This document shows positions 7,616 to 13,457 of a stretch of 13,457 bases of DNA, piece after piece. The stretch's first letter is position 1; each line of letters opens with the position of its first letter. The notes under the pieces were generated by a model. That model had not been told where the DNA came from, did not search any database, and was given only the letters and a program-made list of their open reading frames with translations. A program made the position numbers and the translations under genes. The DNA comes from Saprospiraceae bacterium. Its GTDB lineage: Bacteria; Bacteroidota; Bacteroidia; Chitinophagales; Saprospiraceae. The stretch covers positions 1-13,457 of the forward strand of contig JAHDBK010000048.1 of assembly GCA_020630455.1 (NCBI GenBank). The letters run 5' to 3'.

Positions 7616-8719
7616 ATGATTTTAAAAACGAACGAAAACGAGCTAATAGCTTACGGGACAATTTGGTCTGGAGATGGTCAATATTTTGTATCCGTTTTGT
7701 CGAGGTTGGAAAAGGAATATGATGACATCACGATTAGATTACACACTTATGGCGGGAGCGTTTTCGATGGGAATTTAATTTACAATGCTTGTAACAAGTC
7801 AGACAAAGTAGACAAAATCGTTGTTGATGGAATTTCGGCGAGTATGGGGAGCATCATCATATTATCGCACAAAAAAACCGAAATGGTAGAGAATGGATAT
7901 GTAATGATTCATGCTCCCTCGTCGGGTTCTTACGGCAACGCTAAAGACCATGAAAGCTCTGCAAAGCTTTTAAAGATGGTAGAGAAAAACTTTATTGTCA
8001 AGTTGATGGCTAGAACTGGTAAGTCTAAGTCTGAAGTTGAGAAATGGATGGACGGAAGTGATTATTGGTTTGACGCTGAAGAGTGTTTAGCACTTGGTTT
8101 AATCTCAAAAATCATTCCTGCTAGAGTAGATACGGTTCTACCAGTTGTTGATCCTAGTAACATGGAAAAAGAGGAAGTGTATAATATGTACGCTTCGCTT
8201 CTTACTGCTGATTTCTCAGTACCTAAAAAACCAAAAATAAATCCAAAAACAAATATGAAACAACCATTAATTACGGCTTTGGCATTGGTTGGTGTAACTG
8301 CCCAAAGTTCGGATACTGCTGTTATTGAAGCTGTACAGAAGCATATTCAAAAACTTCAGGAAGAGCGTGACAAAGCTGTGAATGCTTTGAAAGCACAAAC
8401 GGAAACGCAAATCAAAACAGTTTTAGACCAACACATAACTGCGGGTTCTTTTGAGGAAAAAGACCGAGAGACGTATGAGAAAATTGGTAGAACTTCAGGA
8501 ATTGAAGCTTTACAAACTGTTTTAGGTATTCCAACAAGTAAATCAACTGCTCCAGATATTTCAGGGATGATTAAGAATGATAAATCTGATGATTCTGTTA
8601 GAGCTAACTGGACTTTTGACGATTGGCAGAAAAAAGACAAAAAAGGGTTAGAAGCTATGGCTGAAAAAGACCCTGCCAAATTCAACCGATTGTTTAACGC
8701 TAAATATAAAAAAGACTAA
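7616..8719 (+). CDS. Head maturation protease (ClpP-like) with C-terminal scaffold-like region
   Basis: The 367-residue protein has two parts. Residues 1-170 are a ClpP/S49-type phage prohead protease: strand IRLHTYGGSVFDG (40-52), nucleophile elbow DGISASMGS with likely catalytic Ser76, VMIHAP with His99, and SDYWFDAEECLALGLISKI with likely Asp149. Residues about 183-367 are polar and helical, with a coiled-coil-like stretch (236-270), and resemble the scaffold part of Mu I-like proteins. The protease would cut the scaffold and mature the procapsid. The gene is directly upstream of the capsid gene, as expected. In Mu, an in-frame internal start inside gene I makes the scaffold Z separately; Met214 (8255) here is the best candidate for the same arrangement. 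The start ATG follows an AAGG-containing leader. Confidence 0.9.
   Translation: MILKTNENELIAYGTIWSGDGQYFVSVLSRLEKEYDDITIRLHTYGGSVFDGNLIYNACNKSDKVDKIVVDGISASMGSIIILSHKKTEMVENGYVMIHAPSSGSYGNAKDHESSAKLLKMVEKNFIVKLMARTGKSKSEVEKWMDGSDYWFDAEECLALGLISKIIPARVDTVLPVVDPSNMEKEEVYNMYASLLTADFSVPKKPKINPKTNMKQPLITALALVGVTAQSSDTAVIEAVQKHIQKLQEERDKAVNALKAQTETQIKTVLDQHITAGSFEEKDRETYEKIGRTSGIEALQTVLGIPTSKSTAPDISGMIKNDKSDDSVRANWTFDDWQKKDKKGLEAMAEKDPAKFNRLFNAKYKKD
8255..8719 (+). other. Possible internal in-frame start producing a separate scaffold (154 residues)
   Basis: ATG at 8255 (Met214 of the protease protein) begins MKQPLITALALVGV after an A-rich stretch of the sort that serves for initiation in Bacteroidota. 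It lies just after the linker KKPKINPKTN that ends the protease part, so a product from it would be the entire scaffold-like domain and nothing else. This parallels lambda C/Nu3 and Mu I/Z. Only the ATG and its position are seen; its use is inference. Confidence 0.4.
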
Positions 8720-8722
8720 ACC

Positions 8723-9640
8723 ATGGCACAAGAAGTAGATGGATTATGGCTTGAACAATTTGTTGAGCCACAATTATTAGAGGACTTCAGAAATTACATC
8801 GACGATTTTATCGGTGTGTTAAAACGTCCTAACCCTTCAGCTATTGATAAAGACGGAATCCGCTTCAATAGATTGATTAATAACGTTGGATTCCACGTAA
8901 ACAAAAATTCTGATTTTGTCGCTAAGAGTATGAGCGGTAAAAAGACCTTGGTTGAATATGACAAATTAGATACTGACCCGACTGAGTGTACTGATGCAGA
9001 ATTAAGAGCAATGGCTTTTGATAAAGAAGCTGCGATTCGTGTTGAGCACACAAACTCTTGGAAAATTGGGGTTCGTGACTACGTGTTACATAAGTTAGCT
9101 CCAAGCAAAAATTCAGATAAAATGCCAGTAATGGTTACAACTGGAGAAAAAGTAGACGGTAGAAAGCGTTTAACGTATAAAGACTTAGTTAATTTTTACA
9201 ATAAGTTAATGAAGTTGAACTTAAACGATATGAACGGTTGGTATATGGTTTTATGTGATGAGCATGTTGCAGATTTAATCCTTGACCGTGCAAGCACAAA
9301 CAACAATAGAGATATTGTTATTGATCCTAAAACTGGAAAATTAGTTCGTTTTTACAAAATTCAATTCTTTGAGAACAACGACTGCCCTTACTACAACAAT
9401 GCAGGGAACTTAAAATCTTTAGGTTCTACTCCAGTAGAAACTGACCAAAAAGCTTCTATCTTTTTTTATGCACCTAACACAGTGTATCATATTGAAGGTG
9501 TTGAAGTATTGAAAACTGATCGTAAAACAGATACACGCTCTAAAGACCCAAAGAACGAAATGCGTTTACACTCTTACGGTTTGTGTGATAAAAAGCAAGA
9601 GCACGGATTCGGTGCGATTGTATCTGCTAACGCTGCTTAA
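8723..9640 (+). CDS. Major capsid protein (HK97-fold, Mu-like head group)
   Basis: The 305-residue protein lies 3 bases after the protease-scaffold gene, the normal place for the capsid gene. It has no separate N-terminal delta region, which fits a scaffold fused to the protease. Segments that look like capsid secondary structure include AAIRVEHTNSWKIGVRDYVLHKL (103-125), the long spine-helix-like LTYKDLVNFYNKLMKLNLND (150-169), WYMVLCDEHVADLIL (173-187) and the end block KNEMRLHSYGLCDKKQEHGFGAIV (277-300). The HGxGA ending after a conserved YGL is common in Bacteroidota prophage capsid proteins I have met. Forms the icosahedral shell in hexamers and pentamers. Gene order is the main support; the fold is inferred, not computed. 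Confidence 0.82.
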   Translation: MAQEVDGLWLEQFVEPQLLEDFRNYIDDFIGVLKRPNPSAIDKDGIRFNRLINNVGFHVNKNSDFVAKSMSGKKTLVEYDKLDTDPTECTDAELRAMAFDKEAAIRVEHTNSWKIGVRDYVLHKLAPSKNSDKMPVMVTTGEKVDGRKRLTYKDLVNFYNKLMKLNLNDMNGWYMVLCDEHVADLILDRASTNNNRDIVIDPKTGKLVRFYKIQFFENNDCPYYNNAGNLKSLGSTPVETDQKASIFFYAPNTVYHIEGVEVLKTDRKTDTRSKDPKNEMRLHSYGLCDKKQEHGFGAIVSANAA

Positions 9641-9652
9641 TTTTAATTTATT

Positions 9653-9838
9653 ATGAGCAAAACACAGAACGACAACAAAAAAATAGTAGAGGAGATTTTC
9701 AAAAATAACCCTACTATAAAAGTGGTTTACAAAAACCCAAAAGGAGAATATTTTACTCAAAAAAGCTATGCCGAAAACAGCTTACTTTTAGATAAAGAAG
9801 GTAAGAGAGTTGGCCAACTTAAAGAGTACAGACGTTAA
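9653..9838 (+). CDS. Small phage protein of unknown function (61 residues)
   Basis: A short frame sits between capsid and sheath, with 12 bases before it and 12 after it, in the same direction and in step with the operon, so it is very likely real. The protein is hydrophilic and has a helix-like N terminus (KKIVEEIFKNNP). The middle, IKVVYKNPKGEYFTQKSYA, reads like a short beta hairpin, and the basic end is GKRVGQLKEYRR. I do not recognise the family. Its position corresponds to where other phages encode small head-completion, decoration or neck proteins, but nothing in the sequence proves that. Confidence 0.7.
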   Translation: MSKTQNDNKKIVEEIFKNNPTIKVVYKNPKGEYFTQKSYAENSLLLDKEGKRVGQLKEYRR

Positions 9839-9850
9839 AAAACTTAACAA

Positions 9851-11092
9851 ATGGCAAGTTTAAGTGCAGTAAATATTAATAAAGGCCAAGTAGGTCAAAG
9901 TACGATAGGTACTTCCGATGCAATTAGTGGGATGATTATAGGAGCGATAGCTCCTGTATCCTTTGCGTTGGATACTCCAATTAGTGTTTTAACCATGAAA
10001 GAGGTCGAAAACCTTGGTATTACACAAAAGTTTGATGACGATAACAAAATCAATGTATATCGTCATATTCTTGAATTTTACCGTAATGCAGGGGAAGGAA
10101 CTGAGCTTCATTTGATGTTAGTTGATAAAGCTACTTCAATGAGCGAGATGTGTGAAGTGAAAGCAAAAACTTTGCTTGCTTCAGCAAAAGGAAAAGTGAA
10201 ACAAATCGCTATTGCGGTTAATCTTCCGTCTGGAGCAAATATTACAATGTTAGACGGAATTCCTAAAAATGTTCACGATGCAATTTCTAAAGCTCAATTA
10301 TTAGCTGACTGGGGATTCAAATTCAATATGCCGCTTCAAGTATTTTTAGAAGGATATGCTTTCGGAGGAAATGTAACAACAGCTTTAAATCTTCGTGATA
10401 TCCCAGGCTTAAAAGCTCCAAAAGTAAGCGTATTTATTGGCCAAGACTTCAACTATGCTAAAACTCGAGATGAAGCAGCTCGAAAATTTGCAGATGTAGG
10501 AACGCTTTTAGGTGTTTGTTCTAAAGCTCGAGTTAATCAAGACGTTGGTAATAACGAACTATTTAATCTTACTGATGAAGCTTCAAAGGTATGGATTGAA
10601 CCAGGATTGTCATCACACGAAATAAATGCTGATGTTTTTGAAGAGCTTCAGGTATTGGAAAATAAAGGGTATTTATTCGGAATTGAATACACGGGAATTG
10701 CAGGAGTAAGAATTAACAACGATCATACGTGCACACCAATTATTGTTGATGCTAACAACTCAACAAACGAGCATACAATTGCTTATGGACGTGTACACGA
10801 TAAAGCTGTTCGTTCGTTAAGAACTGCTTATTTACCTTCAGTAAAAACAGATTGGCCAGTTGATCCTAAAACTGGGAAATTAACACCAGGTGTTGTAGTT
10901 GCTTTGGAGGATATTGGCGATAAAGTTTTTGGAGACATGATAAAACGAGGTGAGATTTCTTATGGTAAAACTATCGTTGGAAAAGACAGCGATTTACTTG
11001 TTGAAAAAACATTACAAATCTCTTATAAAATTGTTCCAAAAGGTAATATTGATGAGATAAATGGAACTATTAATCTTAAAACGAAATCGTAA
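9851..11092 (+). CDS. Contractile tail sheath protein (DUF2586-like)
   Basis: The 413-residue protein resembles the DUF2586 family of sheath-like proteins in Mu-like prophages of Bacteroidota and others. Visible blocks are an N-terminal substrate-like start (MASLSAVNINKGQVG), IAIAVNLPSG (119-128) and APKVSVFIGQDF (189-200). Later blocks are NKGYLFGIEYTGIAGVRINND (271-291), then GRVHDKAVRSLRTAYLP (313-329) and WPVDPKTGKLTPG (335-347). The GYxFxxxYxGxxGVxxNxD block and the R-x-x-DKAVR-x-LR block are the strongest signatures. The sheath polymerises around the tube and contracts to drive it through the cell envelope, so the phage is a myovirus type. Its stop overlaps the tube ATG by one base (TAATG), which fits the need for equal numbers of sheath and tube subunits. 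Confidence 0.85.
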   Translation: MASLSAVNINKGQVGQSTIGTSDAISGMIIGAIAPVSFALDTPISVLTMKEVENLGITQKFDDDNKINVYRHILEFYRNAGEGTELHLMLVDKATSMSEMCEVKAKTLLASAKGKVKQIAIAVNLPSGANITMLDGIPKNVHDAISKAQLLADWGFKFNMPLQVFLEGYAFGGNVTTALNLRDIPGLKAPKVSVFIGQDFNYAKTRDEAARKFADVGTLLGVCSKARVNQDVGNNELFNLTDEASKVWIEPGLSSHEINADVFEELQVLENKGYLFGIEYTGIAGVRINNDHTCTPIIVDANNSTNEHTIAYGRVHDKAVRSLRTAYLPSVKTDWPVDPKTGKLTPGVVVALEDIGDKVFGDMIKRGEISYGKTIVGKDSDLLVEKTLQISYKIVPKGNIDEINGTINLKTKS

Positions 11093-11517
11093 TGGCAAAA
11101 GTTATTAGAAATGGAAAGGCCTACGATTCAGGCGATGTAAAAGTTCAAGTTAATGGAGTGCCAATTGAAGTATCAAAAATCACCTATGGAAATGAGCAAG
11201 AGCACCAGTTGAATTATTCTTTAGGAAACAAAGCAACTTCTTGGTCGCAAGGTAAGATAACTCCAAATGCTTCAATAGGTATTGCAATGCATGATATTAT
11301 TCCTTTAGAAAAAGCTTCAAATGGAAGCATTTTAAAGTTGAAACCTTTTACGATTACTGTTGAATTTGTAAATGAATTCAACATCATTGTAGTAGATAAA
11401 ATTGTCGCTAAGTTTCAATCTGAAGGAAGAGACGTTACTGGTGACATGGGATTAGAAAAAGAATACGATTTATTTGCCTTAGATGTGAAACTAGCAGTAA
11501 ACTTAAACAACCTTTAA
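11092..11517 (+). CDS. Tail tube protein
   Basis: The 141-residue protein directly follows the sheath gene, with a TAATG overlap. It is rich in beta strands: VKVQVNGVPIEVSKITYG (16-33), TPNASIGIAMHDII (57-70), LKPFTITVEFVN (83-94) and YDLFALDVKLAVNL (125-138). This fits the small beta-barrel tube proteins that form hexameric rings inside the sheath. There are no long helices or low-complexity parts, and the length is normal (about 140-180 residues in the class). The call rests mainly on position between sheath and chaperone plus the strand pattern; I cannot name one family with certainty. Confidence 0.78.
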   Translation: MAKVIRNGKAYDSGDVKVQVNGVPIEVSKITYGNEQEHQLNYSLGNKATSWSQGKITPNASIGIAMHDIIPLEKASNGSILKLKPFTITVEFVNEFNIIVVDKIVAKFQSEGRDVTGDMGLEKEYDLFALDVKLAVNLNNL

Positions 11518-11529
11518 AGACTATTTAAA

Positions 11530-11892
11530 ATGGGAAAAATAAACAACGATAACACAGCTGATTCAGTTGGGAATTTAAGAGAAGTGAGTCAAAGCGTAAA
11601 AGACACTCTCAAAAACAAATATGGTAAAAAATTAAAATCTTTATTACTTCCATTAGATGATTTTGGAGTAAATGAATTAGAGGTTTTAGCTATTATTCCA
11701 ACTCGTTCTGTTGTAGGGCAGTCAATGAAATATATGAATAATGACCCTAAAAAAGGCCAAGAAATTTTAGTTAAAAACTGCTTACTGACAAGTAAAGAAG
11801 AGGTCATGGCTGATGATGATTTATTCTATGCAGCTGCGGGATTATTAGTTGAATTAATACCTATACGCCAGGGAAAGTTTGGGAAAGTCTAG
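11530..11892 (+). CDS. Tail assembly chaperone, short (zero-frame) form
   Basis: The 120-residue zero-frame product starts 12 bases after the tube stop. It is a mixed alpha/beta protein, with VKDTLKNKYGKKLKSLLLP (23-41), a GVNELEVLAIIPTRSVVGQSMKYM segment (46-69) and a C-terminal hydrophobic helix DLFYAAAGLLVELIP (97-111). The role inferred from place and frameshift is the gpG-type chaperone that coats the tape measure during tail assembly, as lambda G does. It ends at TAG 11890-11892, inside the hairpin that follows the slippery heptamer. Most ribosomes would make this form. Confidence 0.85.
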   Translation: MGKINNDNTADSVGNLREVSQSVKDTLKNKYGKKLKSLLLPLDDFGVNELEVLAIIPTRSVVGQSMKYMNNDPKKGQEILVKNCLLTSKEEVMADDDLFYAAAGLLVELIPIRQGKFGKV

Positions 11893-12077
11893 AGGCTTGC
11901 TCTGGACTTAATCAAGATTCAGGAAAAGATATGTATTTAAAAGCAGATGCTTTAATATCTCATTTTTTACATGTTCCTTTTCCTGAAGCTTTACCCGATG
12001 ATGTTTGGGCTATGAAATGGGCACAAGTTAATTGGTTGGCCGACCAAGGAATATTAAGCGTAAAAAAACAAAATTAA
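11530..12077 (+). CDS. Tail assembly chaperone, long form by -1 programmed frameshift (182 residues)
   Basis: The product is join(11530..11877, 11877..12077): 116 zero-frame residues ending Q-G-K, then 66 residues in the -1 frame starting V-W-E-S-L-E and ending V-K-K-Q-N before TAA at 12075-12077. The extension has a protein-like, amphipathic sequence (ADALISHFLHVPFPEALP, then WAMKWAQVNWLADQGIL), typical of chaperone extensions. It has no start of its own except a late ATG at 11930 that would remove part of it. The long form in lambda (GT) links the chaperone to the tube protein. The -1 frame has a TGA at 11850-11852, so the slip must occur between there and 11892; the only in-register heptamer of the required pattern is at 11871. 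The stop overlaps the adaptor ATG (TAATG). Confidence 0.82.
11871..11909 (+). promoter_or_regulatory. -1 ribosomal frameshift signal: GGGAAAG heptamer plus downstream hairpin
   Basis: GGGAAAG at 11871-11877 is in the X-XXY-YYZ register (zero-frame CAG GGA AAG) and is the same heptamer used by phage lambda G/GT. A stem of 10 pairs begins after a 7-nt spacer. Its 5' arm is 11885-11894, the loop is 11895-11899 (GCTTG) and the 3' arm is 11900-11909, with one U-G wobble. The zero-frame stop (TAG 11890-11892) lies in the stem. Slippery site, spacer and stem all have textbook dimensions. Confidence 0.85.
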
Positions 12078-12703
12078 TGGCTGAATCAACAGTAATCAAC
12101 TTATCAGAAAGATTTAAAGCAGCTTTTGGAATACAAGCCAAAGGAACTCCAGTTGACTTTGCAGTATTAAACAAAGGATTTACTATTGAACAAAAACCAA
12201 CTGAAAAAGGCTTTAATGATTACCAAGTTGAATACTTTGGCGACTATGATAAAGAAGCCGATAAAATAGGTTTTGAGTACAATGGTCAAAAGCTCCTTTT
12301 TTCAGATATGTTAACTGGAGATGATTCAAACATTTTTGCACCACCGTTAATTATGAATTTTTCTCGAGAGAAAAATCAAATTGAAACTAAACCTTCAGGT
12401 GGTGATGATGTAGTTGTTGAACGTTGGTCAACAAACCCATGGTCAATAGACATTAGAGGAATTTTAATCGATGTAAAAAATAGAAATTATCCAAAAGATA
12501 AAATTAGCCAATTAAATAGCTTTTTTAATATAAATGATGCTATCAAAGTTGTAGGCGAACAATTCTACGCTAACGACATTGATAGTATCTATTTTAAATC
12601 GATAAATATAACACCAGTTGAAGGCTACCAGGATACGATTCAATTTACATTAACAGCAAGCAGTATAAAAGGGGTCTTTTATACGCTTTTAAAACCGTTG
12701 TAA
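12077..12703 (+). CDS. Baseplate/hub adaptor-like protein (DUF6046-like)
   Basis: The 208-residue protein starts at ATG 12077 inside the TAATG that ends the frameshifted chaperone. An upstream TTG at 12032 is in frame but lies within the chaperone extension and is not a convincing start. It has an N-terminal helix (LSERFKAAFGI, 9-19), a central beta region, ERWSTNPWSIDIRGIL (115-130), NYPKDKISQLNSFFN (137-151) and ANDIDSIYFKSINITPVEGYQDTIQFTLTAS (165-195). The pattern R/W-G-I, then YP-x-x-x-I-x-x-L, then a gI-x-x-V strand and an F-x-L-x-x-S end resembles DUF6046 and other short proteins that link tail tube end to baseplate hub (T4 gp53/P2 gpU-like in layout). The family name is from memory; the role is inferred from its place just before the hub gene. 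Confidence 0.6.
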   Translation: MAESTVINLSERFKAAFGIQAKGTPVDFAVLNKGFTIEQKPTEKGFNDYQVEYFGDYDKEADKIGFEYNGQKLLFSDMLTGDDSNIFAPPLIMNFSREKNQIETKPSGGDDVVVERWSTNPWSIDIRGILIDVKNRNYPKDKISQLNSFFNINDAIKVVGEQFYANDIDSIYFKSINITPVEGYQDTIQFTLTASSIKGVFYTLLKPL

Positions 12704-12704
12704 A

Positions 12705-13457
12705 ATGAATTACCATTACTATAATATTGGTGTTAGAGTAACAATAAACGAACTTATTCAGTTCACGGCTGTGGATTCAGTTCATATAGAAAACACAATC
12801 GCAAAGTTCTCTGATATAGCAACCATTTCATTACCTCGAGAGTTTAAAAATGCTAGACAAGGCAATCAAGGATTGTCACTTGTACAACGAAATATTTTAG
12901 ACTTTATAAAACCTGGTTATTCAATAAAAATTGAAGCAGGTTATAATGGCGATTTAATGACTGAGTTTGAAGGTTATGTTTCAGAAGTTGGAGCAGATAT
13001 TCCGTTGCAATTAAAATGCGAGGACGAAATGTACCAACTTAAAAAGCTGCCTAAAATCAACAAAATATTTTCTTCAGTAAACTTGGAATCGTTAATTCGA
13101 TTTATCGCTCCTGGATACGAAGTTGAAGCTTTACAAATGCCTTTGGGGAAATTTATGATTGAAAATGCTACGCCGTATAAAGTCATCGAGGAACTGAAGT
13201 CAAAATACGGAATTCATTGTTCATTTAAAGGTAAGAAGTTAATAGCAGGATTGCCGATTGATTTTAAACAAGGAACAACACACGATTTTGTTTTTGGCAG
13301 AAATATTCGAAAGTCAAGCAGTTTGAAATATATTACTAAGGAACAACGCAAAAGATTTTATACAGGAATAAGTCTTCAGAGCGGAACTTCAAAAAAAATA
13401 ACTTATGAATACGGCGACAAATCGGGTGACCATAGAACGCTTCACTTACCAATTAAC
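12705..13457 (+). CDS. Baseplate hub protein, gp27/P2 gpD-like (3' end outside window)
   Basis: An open frame starts at ATG 12705, one base after the adaptor stop, and remains open to the window edge (251 residues). The N terminus has a strand-rich part with VDSVHIENTIAKFSDIATISLPR (23-45). It continues with IKPGYSIKIEAGYNGDLMTEFEGYVSEVGADIPLQLKCEDEMYQLK (68-113), and this order (parameters of a hub frame, 'phage vector' then EGYV, then LKCED) is the hallmark of the gp27/gpD-like hub. The later NATPYKVIEELKSKYGIHCSFKGKKLIAGL is the second tube-like domain helix and strand. The hub trimer closes the tube and carries the spike. In related phages a lysozyme or spike part follows downstream or as a C-terminal fusion; that lies outside the window. 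Confidence 0.85.
   Translation, partial: MNYHYYNIGVRVTINELIQFTAVDSVHIENTIAKFSDIATISLPREFKNARQGNQGLSLVQRNILDFIKPGYSIKIEAGYNGDLMTEFEGYVSEVGADIPLQLKCEDEMYQLKKLPKINKIFSSVNLESLIRFIAPGYEVEALQMPLGKFMIENATPYKVIEELKSKYGIHCSFKGKKLIAGLPIDFKQGTTHDFVFGRNIRKSSSLKYITKEQRKRFYTGISLQSGTSKKITYEYGDKSGDHRTLHLPIN

Noticed and set aside
8356..8685. Open frame of 109 codons on the minus strand under the scaffold-like region.
   Set aside because: The frame lies wholly within the protease-scaffold gene with no promoter or start context, so I treat it as a shadow.
12032..12076. Upstream TTG start for the adaptor gene.
   Set aside because: It would overlap the chaperone extension by 45 bases in another frame. The ATG at 12077 in the TAATG junction matches the habit of this operon and gives a sensible N terminus.
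11930..12077. Independent small gene starting at ATG 11930 instead of a frameshift extension.
   Set aside because: Protein-like sequence in this frame begins well before that ATG, right after the slippery heptamer, and the heptamer plus hairpin give a better explanation.
1..13457. CRISPR arrays, tRNA genes, insertion sequences, integrase or attachment sites.
   Set aside because: I looked for regular spaced repeats, cloverleaf-like segments, transposase motifs and terminal repeats and saw none; coding density leaves almost no room for them.

Overview
The window is part of a tailed, contractile (myovirus-type) phage or prophage. The packaging and head genes are of the phage Mu class, and the host is probably a member of the Bacteroidota, most likely flavobacterial. 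The host call is an inference. It rests on low G+C, A-rich start regions without clear Shine-Dalgarno sequences, TAnnTTTG-like promoter boxes in the one real intergenic gap, and protein families (DUF935/Mu-F fusion with a C-terminal BECR-type nuclease, DUF2586 sheath, DUF6046-like adaptor) typical of Bacteroidota Mu-like prophages. No integrase, transposase, repressor, lysis gene or attachment site is visible, so only the morphogenesis module is sampled.

Layout. The minus strand, read from 7476 down to 1, carries: terminase small subunit (7030-7476), terminase large subunit (5447-7030), Mu gp36-like DUF1320 protein (5019-5447), a three-domain portal / Mu F-like / nuclease protein (2438-4963), tail tape measure (452-2431) and a gpG-like virion morphogenesis protein that runs off the left edge (1-449). 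A 139-bp divergent gap (7477-7615) probably holds two back-to-back promoters. The plus strand carries: ClpP-type head maturation protease with a C-terminal scaffold-like region (7616-8719), major capsid protein (8723-9640), a 61-residue unknown (9653-9838), contractile tail sheath (9851-11092), tail tube (11092-11517), tail assembly chaperone with a -1 frameshift extension (11530-12077), a baseplate/hub adaptor (12077-12703) and a gp27/gpD-like baseplate hub that runs off the right edge (12705 onward).

How they work together. Protease-scaffold and capsid protein make the procapsid on the portal. TerS and TerL package DNA through the portal. The F-like domain is a minor head component. Sheath, tube, chaperone, tape measure, adaptor and hub build the contractile tail. 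Almost no space is wasted, and four junctions are one-base TAATG stop/start overlaps, which suggests translational coupling.

The most interesting points are: (a) a lambda-type GGGAAAG slippery heptamer in the correct register with a 10-bp hairpin 7 nt downstream, giving an otherwise cryptic chaperone extension; (b) a portal-MuF-nuclease triple fusion with a possible RNase toxin at its C terminus; (c) an A10 tract exactly at the portal/MuF border of that gene, where a slip in either direction would give a portal-only product; and (d) a tape measure gene separated from its chaperone and encoded on the opposite strand next to the portal gene.
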